Shown one piece after another: positions 40,519 to 54,500 of a DNA stretch of 64,000 nt. Below the pieces are notes generated by a model that was given only the letters and a program-made list of their open reading frames with translations, ran no database searches and was not told where the DNA came from. The translations under genes and the position numbers were made by a program. The DNA is from Strigamia acuminata (lineage: Eukaryota > Arthropoda > Chilopoda > Geophilomorpha > Linotaeniidae), in NCBI GenBank assembly GCA_949358305.1, contig OX442314.1, positions 4,965,087 to 5,029,086 of the forward strand, written 5' to 3'. Numbering within the stretch: position 1 is the stretch's first letter; the number at the start of each line of letters is the position of its first letter.

Positions 40519-40941
40519 CCTTTGTAAAATCTTGTCCTAGCGACACCCAGACACCCCGTCTGCTCCCTTGTCTTTAAACCGCCCTCACCGGAAACGGAAT
40601 GACCCAACTCCGGAAGTCGTGCCGATATTATCGCCGAACCAGGCGCGGTCGTCCGAAAATAAAGACTAAAATGTAAAAAATATCGGTGTTAACCGAATAA
40701 ATTGACACGAATAAATGAAAATATCATTTTTAAATAATTTTATGTTAAATTTTAAAGTAATTAATCGTAATTTTGTTTTAAATTTCAATATAAGCCATTA
40801 GTTTATTATCGAGCGGTGGGTCTGGCACCTCAATGGTTTCTTTGACGTGAGTTTTATTCGCGCGGTTTGTGCGGTGTTTAAAATACGATTTTTCCCGTTT
40901 CAGAGCGCAAATAATCGGCAAATCTGGATGTGAGTAAGGAA
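40519..40941. promoter_or_regulatory. Head-to-head promoter between GALNT2 and ANAPC1
   Basis: Only 423 bp separate the two start codons. A CCGGAAGT ETS site at 40610-40617 and GC-richer DNA lie near the GALNT2 side; no TATA box is obvious. A TTTTTCCCGTTTCAG at about 40889-40903 could be an acceptor after an ANAPC1 5' UTR intron. An ATG-TGA mini-uORF starts at 40928. Confidence 0.6.
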
Positions 40942-43900
40942 ATGATTGCAGCAGGCGACCTTCAGGATTTCGCACCGTTCGGCCGCGAGTATTTTCGCCA
41001 GCACCCGAAAGATATTTCAGCGCCGGTCCAACTCGAGCGGACTACGGTGGCCCAGAGGACCCGGAACGTCGTCGGGCATGGGCGGTCAGATTTGGGGATT
41101 CAACTCGTTACGGCGCTCAAAGGGGTTTCTCTGAAGGATAAACAAGAAGTAGAGAGTTGGATTTGACGTTTTTTAAGTTTATTTTGTTTGTTTTAATTTT
41201 ATTTTGTGTGTTTTTTGTTTGGTTTGTAGGTGGGGAAGGAGAAATGGCGGATTCGCGGTGATCCGGGTTCCGATGAGATAAATTATGAAGAGGAGTTGTA
41301 TTTTTATGATCGGACGGTCGTGTGGAGTAAAGGGAATGTTTGCAAGAATCGTGTGGTGTATAAGACGTTCACGGTTAATTATCCGGTGCAACAGGTAATT
41401 GTGGGTTTTGGTGCTGTTTGGTTGTGATTTTTGGTGCGATTTGTTTTGATTTTAATGAAATTTGTTGAAAATAGTTGAAAGGAATTTAATTTTGAAGAAA
41501 ATTCTGTGAAATTTTTAGAAAATTGTTGAAATTTGGTGAAAAATTGTTGAAAAATCGACGGATTTGATCAAAAATTGTTGAAAAATCGACAGATTTGGTC
41601 AAAAATTGTTGAAAAATCGACAGATTTGATCGAAAATTGTTGAAAAATCGACAGATTTGGTCAGAAATTGTTGAAAAATCGACATATTTGATCAAAAATT
41701 GTTGAAAAATCGACGGATTTGATCAAAAATTGTTGAAAAATCGACAGATTTGATCGAAAATTGTTGAAAAATCGACGGATTTGATCGAAAATTGTTGAAA
41801 AATCGATAGATTTGTATAAATCTATTGATTTTTCACAATTTTGAAGAAATATTGACAGATTTAATGAAAAATCAACAGATTTGATCAAAAATTGTTGAAA
41901 AATCGACAGATTTGATCAAAAATTGTTGAAAAATCGACAGATTTGATCAAAAATTGTTGAAAAATCGACAGATTTGATCAAAATTATTGAAAAATCGACA
42001 GATTTGATCAAAAATTGTTGAAAAATTGACAGATTTGGTCAAAAATTGTTGAAAAATCGACAGATTTGATCAAAAATTGTTGAAAAATCGACAGTTTTGG
42101 TCAAAAATTGTTGCAAAATCGACAGATTTGATGAAATATCGACAGATTTGATGAAATATTGACAGATTTGATGAAATATCGACAGATTTGATGAAATATC
42201 GACAGATTTGATAAAATATCGACAGATTTGATCAAAAATTATTGAAAAATCGATAGATTTGATGAAATATCGACAGATTTGATGAAAAATTGACAGATTT
42301 GGTCAAAAATTGTTGAAAAATCGACAGATTTGATGAAATATCGACAGATTTGATGAAAAATCGACAGTTTTGGTCAAAAATTGTTGAAAAATCGACAGAT
42401 TTGATGAAATATCGACAGATTTGATGAAATGTCGACAGATTTGATAAAATATCGACAGATTTGATCAAAAATTATTGAAAAATCGATAGATTTGATGAAA
42501 TATCGACAGATTTGATCAAAAATCAACAGATTTGATGTAAAACATGCTAAAAAATCGACAGATTTGATGAAAAACTACAAAAATTTCATGAAAAACCCTC
42601 AAAAAACCTCAAAGTTAACCTTTCCTAATTTCTCCAAAGGCCCTTTGGTGCGACATCTACACCGCCACCAACAAACCGCAAATCGACACCGACTACACCG
42701 ACGAAACCACAGGTTAAAAACACCAAAAAATCGCACAAAAATCACTCTTCACGAACCATTCTCGCATCTCTCTCCAACAGAAGGAAAACGCGAACCGGCA
42801 GTTTGCATCATGGACACGTCAAACCTCAATTATTTCACCACAAACGGCCAGGAATACATCACAGCTTTACCCTTCCAAGTAAATCAAATTATAAACGTCC
42901 CCGGCGTTTAATTAGAAACAAACGATTGTTTGCAGGTCGTCCAAGCGTGGCCGATGAAATACGGCGTGCTCTTGGAACGAGCGGTCACAGTATCGGAGAC
43001 GAAAAATACGAAAAAGTACGAAAAGAAAATTACATTTTATTGATTTAATTTTAAATAGAAGAAAATTACGTGAAATTTGTCGAAAATTGTTGAAATTTGT
43101 CGAAATTTGTTGAAATTTATCGAAAATTGTTGAAATTTATCGAAAATTGTTGAAATTTATCGAAAATTGTTGAAATTTATCGAAAATTGTTGAAATTTAT
43201 CGAAAATTGTTGAAATTTATCGAAAATTGTTGAAATTTATCGAAAATTGTTGAAATTTCGTGAAAAATTGTTGAAATTTCGTGAAAAATTGTTGAAATTT
43301 AACGAAAAATATTGAAATTTATCGAAAAATGTTGAAATTTCGTGAAAAATTATTGAAATTTATCGAAAATTGTTGAAATTTCGTGAAAAATTATTGAAAT
43401 TTATCGAAAATTGTTGAAATTTCGTGAAAAATTGTTGAAAAATCGACAGATTTGATAAAAAATTGTTGAAAAATCGACAGATTTGATGATAAATCAACAG
43501 ATTTGATGAAAAATCAACAGATTTGATGTAAAAAAAATGCTGAAAAATCGACAGATTTGATGAAAAACAATTGAAATTTCACGAAAAAACCTCGAAAACG
43601 TCAAAATTAATTTATGGTATTTTATCTATTTAATTTACTTTTTTATTTCAGTGATAAATCAGATCGGGATCGCGACCGGGTGAAACTGCCCACCATATTT
43701 AGTTTGCTTCATCCGTTGGACGAAATTACGCCGGTGGTTAAAAGTCAGGGTGCGAAATTGTTTAATTTTCATTTTTAATTTTAATTTTTTCAACCTTACA
43801 GCAGAATTGTTGAATGTTTTTGCAATTTGTTATTCGCAGGTAGTCCGAAGTCGTCGTTTCTGTCCGACCCGGACATGCAGATAGTGTTCACGAGCACAAA

Positions 43901-46900
43901 TCCTTCGTTCGTGATGTTTTATAACCGCAAAACGGGAATCCATTCCGTTCACAGCATTCGTCGCATCAAGGCCGACGTAAACTCCATTTGACATTTTGCA
44001 AGAAACAAAAAGCATCAAAATCAACTATTTTAGCTTTTTTATCGGCTCAATATCCTACAAAACCCCGTTAAAACGAACAATTTTAGCGATTTTCGGCTAA
44101 ATTTACTACGAAATCCCGTTAAAACGAACAATTTTAGCGATTTTCGGCTAAATTTACTACGAAATCCCGTTAAAACGAATAATTTTAGCGATTTTCGGCT
44201 AAATTTACTACGAAATCCCGTTAAAACGAACAATTTTAGCGATTTTCGGTAAATTTGCTGTGAAATAACGTTATAGCGAACAATTTTTAACGATTTCTCG
44301 CTAAATTTGTTTTAAAACACTTTTATAACGAATTTTGTGAGCATCTTAAGGCTTAATTTACTACAAAACCCGTTATAACGGAATATTTTATTGGTTTTAG
44401 GCTAAATGTGCTATAAAATATCGTTATAACGAACTATTTTAACGATTTTCAGCTAAATGTGCTATAAAATATCGTTATAACGGAATATTTTAACGATTTT
44501 CAGCTAAATTTGCTATAAAATATCGTTATAATGAACAATTTTAACGATTTTCAGCCAAATTTGCTGTAAAACCCGTTATAACGAATTCCATTAGCAATTT
44601 AAGGCTAAAATCGCTATAAAATACCACGATAACGAACCCTTTTACTTTTTGTAACGCTAAATTTACCCCAACATCCCGTTACAACGAATTTCCCTTCAAC
44701 AGGAACTGAACTACGGGACGCATTTCAACGAAAACATAACCGGTCAGGGCGTGTCGCTGCTCTCGACGACCGGGTCCGCATCGCGGCTGTCGTCCAACAC
44801 AATTTCCTACTCGTCCGCGATGAGGAGTTTCACGCATCTCTCGCCGCTGCACTCGCACTCGCAGAGCTTCTCGGGCCTCGCGCAAATGGCGGCGCTCAGG
44901 TAAGATTCATTCGCCGATGAAGCCGCCATTTTGTTTGATGGGGATTGAATTTGGGTGGTTTGTTTCAGCCGTTCGCAATCTCCGTCCGCTTGCGAAGGAC
45001 AGCCGTACCATCGCTATCCGTACACGCTTTCGTCGAGGAGTACGACCGAGTGTACGATGATGGAGACTAACGGCGATCAAGCGAAGCCGCTTCCGCCCGA
45101 TATTATTCTCGATCTGCTTTGGATAGACACGCCGAATGTGTTCAGGTGGTGAGATAGATTCGTGTGGTGTGATGTTTATTAACGATTTATTGCGATTTTG
45201 TGTGTAATTAAGACGTTTTATCACGATTTATTGCGATTTTGTGTGAAATTAAGACGTTTTATCACAATTTACTGCGATTTTGTGTGAAATTACGATTTTT
45301 TTAACGATTTATTGCGATTTTTTAACGATTTATTGCGATTTTGTGTGTAATTAAGACGTTTTATCACGATTTATTGCGATTTTGTGTGAAATTAAGACGT
45401 TTTATCACAATTTACTGCGATTTTGTGTGAAATTACGATTTTTTTAACGATTTATTGCGATTTTTTAACGATTTATTGCGATTTTGTGTGAAATTACAAC
45501 ATTTTATCACAATTTACTGCGATTTTGTGTGAAATTACGATTTGTTAACGATATTTTTAAACGATTTATTGCAATTATTTGCCAAATTACGGTATTGTCT
45601 AACGATAAATATTATGATTTTGACAAATTACGGTATTTTCTAACGATAAATATTGTGATTTTGACAAACTACGGTATTTTGAAACGATAAATATTGTGAT
45701 TTGACAAATTACGGTATTTTGTAACGATTTTGTGTGAAATTACAACATTTTATCACAATATACTGCGATTTTGTGAGAAATTACGATATTTTCTAACGAT
45801 ATATCGTGATTTTGTGTGAAATTACGATATTTCCTAACGATTTGTTGCGATTTTTAGAGAAATTACGTTATTATCTACCGATATATCGTAATTTCACACA
45901 CAATTACCATATTTTTGACAATAAATCCTGATTTTAACAAATTACGTTATTCTTAACAATAATGTATCCTGATTTTAACAAATTACGGTATTTACAAACG
46001 ATTTATCGCAATTGTTTGCCAAATTACGGTATTTTGTAACGATAAATATTGTGATTTTGACAAACTACGGTATTTTCTAACGATAAATATTGTGATTTTG
46101 ACAAATTACGGTATTTTGTAACTATAAGTATTGTGATTTTGTACAAATTCCGATAATTTCTAACGATTTATTGCAATTTTATGATAAATTCCGGTATTTT
46201 CTAACGATTCATCTCGGATTTTTTCACAAATCATGACAATTCTAAACGATTTATCACGATTGGCAGGCAACCGGAAGAAGTAACCACGACCAACGCGTTT
46301 CTAACGAGCAATTTTGTCGACGAGCGCTTTTTCTGCTTCGTCGTTTCCAACCACAACCAACTCAAGATGATTAAATTTGTGGAAAGCGACGCAAACACAG
46401 TCACGTTCGGCACCGTCACCACCACCATCAACGCTCGCGACGCCGTCCCATTAGAAGTGAATTAAATCGGATTAAATTGGTTTAATTAATTGAAATAATT
46501 TGATTTTGTTGCAGAATTGTAAAATGATGTTAGTTTTGGAAGTGGGCTACACCTTTTTTTTGTATTCCGGGAGCAGCAAAGTGTGTAAAGTGTACATTCC
46601 GAGCGCGCCGTCGCCATTTTCGAATATTGAAACGCCGCATCGGTATCCGATCGTCAGCTCGCGACGAACGAGCCTCGCAGCGGCCAACCAGTCGCTTCTT
46701 GCGATGGACGACGATGTAAATTGGCGAGGAAGACGTTGAGATTGGTGTTTTACGTTGGAAAATTTGTTGAAAATCAAATTTTGGATTGGAAAATTGTTAT
46801 AAATCAAATTTAGGATTGGAAAATTATTAAAAATTGAATTTTCTTGTAAACAAACGTTAAAATTTGAATTTTAGATTATAAAAAGTTTAAAATCCAAATT

Positions 46901-48513
46901 TACAATTCCAAAAAACGTTAAAATCCGAATTTACAATTTAAAAAATGTTAAAATCTGATTTTTCAATTGCAAAAACGTTAAAATCCGAATTTTAGTTGCA
47001 AAACGTTAAAATCCGAATTTTAGTTGCAAAACGTTAAAATCCGAATTTACAATTCAAAAAATGTTAAAATCCGAATTTATAATTCAAAAAATGTTAAAAT
47101 CCGAATTTATAATTCAAAAAATGTTAAAATCCGATTTTTTCAATTGCAAAAACGTTAAAATCCGATTTTTTCAATTGCAAAAACGTTAAAATCCGATTTT
47201 TTAATTGCAAAAACGCTAAATTCCGAATTTACAATTCAAAAAACATTAAATTCCGAATTTACAATTCAAAAAGCGTTGTAATTTGATTTTTAGTTGCAAA
47301 AACGTTAAAATCCGAATTTATAATTCAAAAAACGTTAAAATCCGAATTTATAATTCAAAAAACGTTAAAATCCGAATTTTCAATTGCAAAACGTTAAAAT
47401 CCGAATTTATAATTCAAAAAACGTTAAAATCCGAATTTATAATTAAAAAAACGTTAAAATCCGAATTTATAATTAAAAAAACGTTAAAATCCGAATTTTC
47501 AATTGCAAAAACGTTAAAACCCGAATTTACAATTCAAAAAACGTTAAAATTCGACTTTCCAATAGAAAAAAAACCCAGAAAATTCCAAATTTTCAAACGA
47601 AATAAATAACCCTTAAAAGCCAAATTTTTCGAACGATAAACCCTAAAAATTGCAAAACCCCAACTAAAAAATTTCCATTTTCCAGGGCCAATTTCTATCA
47701 CCCGTCGTCGCCGACTTGAACGACAAATCGCACCACGAAACATCCTACTACGACGAACCCTGTTGTTCAACCAGCATCATCAAGCTGCACGATCCCGTCC
47801 ACAACCGCGTCACCGTCGTACGTTATTCCCCAACAAATCCAAACACCCAAACTAACCCTAATCTCCCACAGGAAACCAGCAACAACGTTTTCCAACGAGT
47901 CACCATCCCCAAGCTCGTCGAATCATCACTCGGTAATTCCAACACGCTAAAACATCAAATTATCGATAATTAATCGATCTTTTTTCGATTGTTCGATTTT
48001 TTTTCGATTTTTTAAAATCTTTTTTTGTTTCCGATTTTTTTCGATTCTTTTTCGATTTTTTTCGATTCTTTTTCGATTTTTTTCGATTCTTTTTCGATTT
48101 TTTTCGATTCTTTTTCGATTTTTTTCGATTCTTTTTCGATTTTTTTCGATTCTTTTTCGATTTTTTTTTCGGTTTTTTTTCGATTTTTTTTCGGTTTTTT
48201 TTCGATTTTTTTCGATTTTTTTTTATTTTTTTCGATTTTTTCAGTCGATTCTTGTCTGCAAGCTGCGCGGAGTATTCTGCCTCAAGATTTATCTGTGCAG
48301 TTGTACATCAAGTGGTACTCGACGGTCAACACGCTCGGGAACAGCCGGGACAACCGGTGCCACGAATGGTCGGTGTTTGTGGCGTGTTTGCTCGGACTGA
48401 TGGGATACAATTTGGAACAGTTGGCCGTTGCCAAGCAACTGGAAATTAACCTGTCCTTCTCGCCCAGCGAAGTTGCCAAGAAGTTTAAAGGCGGCGATGG
48501 AGGATCGGAAGAG
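40942..48513 (+). CDS. ANAPC1: ANAPC1 exons 1-14 (residues 1-693, WD40-like part)
   Basis: Exons: 40942-41148, 41230-41394, 42640-42712, 42781-42878, 42936-43015, 43652-43743, 43840-43976, 44703-44899, 44969-45145, 46267-46456, 46515-46715, 47686-47817, 47872-47932, 48245-48513. Exon 9 may instead end at 45148, where the donor GTGAGA is stronger, adding one residue. This part corresponds to the beta-propeller of vertebrate APC1. Exons 8-9 encode the Ser/Thr-rich loop that in human APC1 is the phosphorylation-controlled autoinhibitory segment; here it has only two Ser-Pro sites. Confidence 0.93.
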
Positions 48514-51500
48514 GTACGATGGGCCCCTGAGCCCCCAGGCCCCAAGATCTTTTCTTTGATTTTTATAAACTGCAAACTTATTTTATTTCCATACATTCCA
48601 TGGCTTGGGCCCCACTTTTGTCTTGGGCCCTGGGCCCCCACATTTTATTTTGGGCCCCGGGCCCCCAAACAAGTCTTATTTTATTTTCATAACCAAAGCT
48701 TTATGCTAATAATTTTATTCCATACGTTTTTCTAGTTTGGGCCCCACTTTTGTCATGGGCCCCGGGCCCCATCTTTGTCTTGGGGCCCGGGCCCCCACTT
48801 TTGTTTTGGGCCCCGGGCCCCAAAATATATTTTATTAAAGTAATTTTATTCCATACATTTTTCTAGCTTGTCGCCCCAGTTTTGAAATGGGCCCCGGGCC
48901 CCCAAAGATATTTTCTTTTTATTTTTCATTCCCACATTTATTTTATTCGCTAATTTTCTAAACATACATTTTTTTTAGGCACGGGGCCCCCACTTTTTTA
49001 TTAGGGCCCGGGCCCCGGGCCCCTAAACATATTTTCTTTTTATTGCTAACACAACAATCTTATTATTTGTTTACTAATTTATTTCCCACACATTTTTCTG
49101 GTTTGGGGCCCCACTTTTATCGCGGGCCTCGGGCCCCCAATGGGCCTCCAATGGGCCCCGGGCCCCCAATGGGCTCCGGGCCCCCAAATATGTTTTTTTT
49201 ATTAATTTTTCACACCCCAAACCTACAACATTTTCCAGGACTGGAATTATCTGCTGAACTCGCACCACAACGAGCAAAACAGTTGCATGATGTCGGATCT
49301 ATTCGGCCTGCCGCCAAGCAGCGAGCATTCCTCCAAGATGGCGACCAGCGGGAACATCAACTCGCGCGCGCTGCTCTTTCCGCACATTCCCGCGCTTCTC
49401 TACGTCCTGCATTTGGTCTACGAGGAACTCAAACTCAAAGTGAACGCCTGGAACGACCTCGAAAGCATGGCGCCCCTGCTCATGCAACTGGCCAGGGATT
49501 TGCGAGCGCGGTCGTTTCTCGATTCCTATTGGCGCGATTTCCCGCGCTTGTACGTCGCGGACGAGCAGACGCAGATCCACGAGAACGTTCTGACGGAGAT
49601 GTCGTACCCGGAATACTTGACTTTGGAGCCGCCGAGCGTGTTTGCGTGGATCCATCGGTGTTTGGGTCGGACCGATGTGGATCCGTTCCCGTACGTCGCC
49701 AATTTGAACCCGAAGACGGAAGTTGTCGTCACTGTAAGACGTTTGAAGTGGAGAGGAAGAGAGGACATTTTGTTTAGGTTTTTTGTTTGTTTTTGTAGTT
49801 GTTTGCGGCGATGATGCACGGAAACAAATTCAACGAGGTTTCGTCGGAGGTTTATCTACGGAAAATTGGAGATTCAGGTTTGATATGCGTTGTGGTGTTG
49901 GTGCTTGGGGGGGGGGGGGGGGGGTGGGAGTTGGGGCATTAATGAATGAACGAAAAGGCAATTTTACATTATTTTTTTTCGTGTAAAAAGGGCATTGTTG
50001 GTTGAATTTTGTGTGGAAATGGCATTTTTATTTGTTTTTTCATGCAAAAACGGCATCTTTGCTTGTTTTTTGTGTAAAAATGGCATTTTTTAATTGTTTT
50101 TCTGTGCAAAAACGGCATCTTTGCTTGTTTTTTGTGTAAATTGGACGTTTTTGCTTGTTTTTAGGCGTAAATAGGTGTAAATTAGGCGTTTTAGCTTGTT
50201 TTTAGGCGTAAATAGATGTAAATTGGGCGTTTTAGCTCGTTTTTATGCGTAAATTATGCGTTTTTGCTGGTTTTTAAGTGTAAATTGGACGTTTTTGCTT
50301 GTTTTTTGTGTAAAAAGGGCATTATTGCTTGTATTTGGTGTAAAAATGGCATTATTGCTTGTATTTGGTGTAAAAATGGCATTATTGCTTTGTATTTGGT
50401 GTAAAAATAGCATTTTTATTTTTTTCTGTAAAAATGGTTTTTTTACAAGCTTATTGATGTAAAGAGAGCTATTATTTGCATGTTATGCGTGTAAAATGGG
50501 CATTTTTGCATTTAAAAAGTGCTATTTTTCTCCAAAAGCCCTTTTTTACACACAAAAAATGCATTTTGTATCTAAACGTGCAGAAAATGGATTCTTGTCC
50601 TTAATAATTTGTTTTTGTTAACATTTTCAGGATGTCATTTTTCGTCTACAAGTTTCACCGAAACAGATTTGCGGATTTCTTCGAGCGAACAATACAATGT
50701 CCACGAAATGTTGGTCATGTTGATGACCAAAATTGGTATAAAAAAAATATATATTAATAAAATTGTTGTTATTTTCGAAGTAATGTAATTTTTTAAAATT
50801 ATTTGTAGGATTTACGTTGAAGGATTTGGAAAATCTGCCGATTGGCGTCGCCCTGCCGCTGCGCAACGCGATATTCCAGTGTCGCCGCAATCCGCCGTCG
50901 TCGTGGTCGGAAGAGACGTACAATCTGATCGGCCGCGAAGATTTGCTCGTGCAGATCAAGAGCAACAAGAAGTCGCTCTACGAGAAACAGAACCGACCGA
51001 CAACTAAAATGCCCAGCAAAAAGATGGCGCTGATCAAAGACGAAGATGACGGGATGGAAAATTTGGACTACGAAGTTTGTTGCAAAAGCTTTCTGTGGGG
51101 CCCAGAAATAACGAAATTTGTTGAAAAAAGTTGTATGGGGCCCATTTGTGTGGGGCCCGGGACCCAAAAATCACAAAATTTGAAGAAATTGATGAAAAAA
51201 ATTGAGTGGGGCCCCGGGGACCCAGAAATTACAAAATTTGTTGAAAAAAGTTGTGTGGGACCCATTTGTGTGGGGTCCCGGGGCCCCAGAAATTGCAAAA
51301 TTTGAAAAAATTGATGAAAAATATTGAGTGGGGCCCCGGGGCTCAGAAATTACAAAATTTGTAGAAAAAAGTTGTGTGGGGCCCATTGCGTGGGACCCCG
51401 GGACCCAAAAATCACAAAATTTTAAAAAATTGATGAAAAAAATTGAGTGGGGCCCCGGAAATTGGAAATTTTAAAAATGTGGGGCTCATTGTGTGGGGCC

Positions 51501-54500
51501 CTGGGGGCCCAGAAATTACAAAATTTGTTGAAAAAAGTTGTGTGGGGCCCATTGTGTGGGGCCTACCCATTGTGTGGGGCCTACCCATTGTGTGGGGCCT
51601 ACCCATTGTGTGGGGCCCAAAAATCACAACATTTGATGACAAAATTCGTGTGGGGCCCATTGTGTGGGGCCCATTGTGTGGGGCCCAAAAATCACAACAT
51701 TTGATGACGAAATTCGTGTGGGGCCCAAAGTGTGGGGTCCAGGGGTCCAAAAAATCACCAAATTTGATGACAAAATTTGTGTGGGGCCTATTCTGTGGGG
51801 CCCAAGGGGCCCAAATGTCACAAAATTGAAGAAAATTGAGTGGAGCCTGGAGGCCCAGAAATTACAAATTTTTTTGAATAAAGCTGTATGGGGCCCATTG
51901 TGTGGGGCCCTGGGGGCCCAGATTTTGCAAAGTTTGTTTTAAAAAAGCTGTGTGGGGCCCTTTGTGTGGGGCCCATTGTTTGGGGCCCAGGGGCCAAAAA
52001 ATCATAAATTTTATTTCACAACAAGAAAAATTTTTTTTTTATTGCAGGGGCCCGGGGCTCCACTTGCTTCGTTTATATTAATGATATTTTCTCAATTTGT
52101 TTGTAGATATTGAAAATGCGGTTTTCAAACGACCAGAGGGTCCACGAAGTGCGGCGTTTGCTTCAGTCGTCGAAACCCGTTCGGGTTTACATTTGCCAAC
52201 GACAGGAAGTGAGCGATCACGACTTTGTGGAGGAGCAGGAACGGTTTTTGTACGGAATGTGTATGCGCACAATGGCGCTCTGTGTCGGGCGGTAAATTCA
52301 AATTTTGGAAAAAAAAATTTGAAAAAAAAATTTTAATTAAGTTTTTTTTTTACGTTTATTTAACAGAGGAATGTTTACGTTGCATACTTCGCGCCCGGTC
52401 GTGACCGAGACGTTGCCCATTCCGAAATTGTGTCTGACCGGTCGTGCGCCTCCGAAAAACACGACTGTCGATCTGTCGCACATTGATCCGCCGCCAAACA
52501 TGAACACGTGGCCGCTTTTTCATAACGGTGTAGCGGCCGGACTGCGGATTTCGCCCTACGCTTCACAGGTTTGCCTTCCGCAAAGTGCATCTAATACGCG
52601 CCTTTTTTTTATTTTTAGCCGGTGAATTATTTGCATGAAAAGTCGATTTTTGACTAAAACTGCATTTTCCTACCCAAAAACTGCATTTTTCAACCCAAAA
52701 ACTGCATTTCTTACCCAAAAACTGCATTTTACTTCCCAAAAACTGCATTTTTCTACCCAAAAACTGCATTTTATTACCCAAAAACTGCATTTTTCTACCC
52801 AAAAACTGCATTTTTCTACCCAAAAACTGCATTTTTCTACCCAAAAACTGCATTTTTCTACCCAAAAACTGCATTTTTCTACCCAAAAACTGCATTTTAG
52901 AACCAAAAATGACATTTTAGTATAAAAACTGCATTTTCTGTTTAAAATTACATTTTAATGCTCATTGCATTTTAGTGCCTAAAAACTGCATTTTACTGCC
53001 CACAACCTGCACTTTACTAGATTTGCTGCATTTCACAGCATTTTTCTTACAGCATTTTTCTGCCTAAAAATGCATTTTATGCTTAAAAACTGCATCTTAT
53101 GCTTAAAAACTACATTTTATGCCTAAAAACTGCATTTCATGCTTAAAAACTACATTTTACTGCCCAAAAACTGCATTTTATGCTTAAAAACTACATTTTA
53201 CTGCCCATAAACTGCATTTTATGCTTTAAAAATTGCATTTTTTGCTTAAAAACTGCATTTTATGCTTAAAAACTGCATTTTATGCTTAAAAACTGCATTT
53301 TATGCTTAAAAACTGCATTTTAAGCTTGAAAAACTGCATTTTACTGTCTAAAAACCTAAAAAAAAATGCAAATTCCTCCCATTAATCCCCCAAATTTCCC
53401 CAAACCCGAACGAACCATTCACGGCGCCCTCCTCTCTCTCTCCCCTCAGATCGACTCCACCTGGATCGTGTACAACAAACCCAAAGGCACCAACGAAATG
53501 CCCATGGAACACGCCGGCTTCCTCATGTCGCTCGGCCTCAACGGACACCTCAACAACCTCGCCATCATGAACATCCACGACTACCTCTGCAAGGGACACG
53601 AAATGACCAGCGTCGGACTCATCCTCGGCATAGCCGCCGCAAAGTACCCAAATCCCGACCAAAAAACCGCAAAATCCCGGCTAAAATAAAACCAAAACCT
53701 TTCGCAGACGCGGCACGATGGACATGGCCATCACCAAGCTGCTGAGCATTCACGTGGAGGCGCTGCTGCCGGCCACGTCCACCGAGCTGGACGTGCCGCA
53801 TTTGGTGCAGGTGGCCGCCATTTTGGGCATCGGGTTGGTGTATCAGGGCACGAACCACAGGCACATGTCGGAGGTGCTTTTGACGGAGATCGGACGTCCG
53901 CCGGGGCCCGAGATGGAGAATAGTAACGATAGGGAGTCGTATTCGTTGGCGGCGGGGCTCGCGTTGGGGCTCGTGACGTTTGGGGTGGGTTTGTTTGGTT
54001 TTTGGGGGTTTTTTGAGGGTTTTTTTGATGTTTTTGTTTTTTTTTTAGTCTGGGAATGATACGGCGGGGAGGATTAATCTGAGCATGTCGGATCAGCTTT
54101 ATCATTATATGGTCGGAGGTCATAAACGGTCTTTGGTGAGTAAGTGGGTTTGTTGATTTTTTTGGATTTGGTTTGTTGATTTTTTAATGTTTTGTTAAAT
54201 TTTTTTTAGTTTATTTTAAATTTTGATATTTTTTTGATATTTTTTTTATGTTATCTATCGATTTTTTTATATCTTTCGATTTTTTGATGTTTTTAGTCGA
54301 TTTTTTATATCTTTCGATTTTTTTATGATATCTTTCGATCTTTTTATGATATCTTTCGATTTTTTGATGTTTTTAGTCGATTTTTTTTATATCTTTCTAT
54401 TTTTATTGATATCTTTTGAATTTTTAAGATATCTATCGATTTTTTTATATCTTTCGATGTTTTAAGATAGCTTTCAATTTTTTTTGATGTTTTTAGTCGA

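Noticed and set aside
40778-40975. Minus-strand frame ending DPPLDNKLMAYIEI
   Set aside because: Sits in the shared promoter and overlaps ANAPC1 exon 1 antisense; no partner exon or known family.
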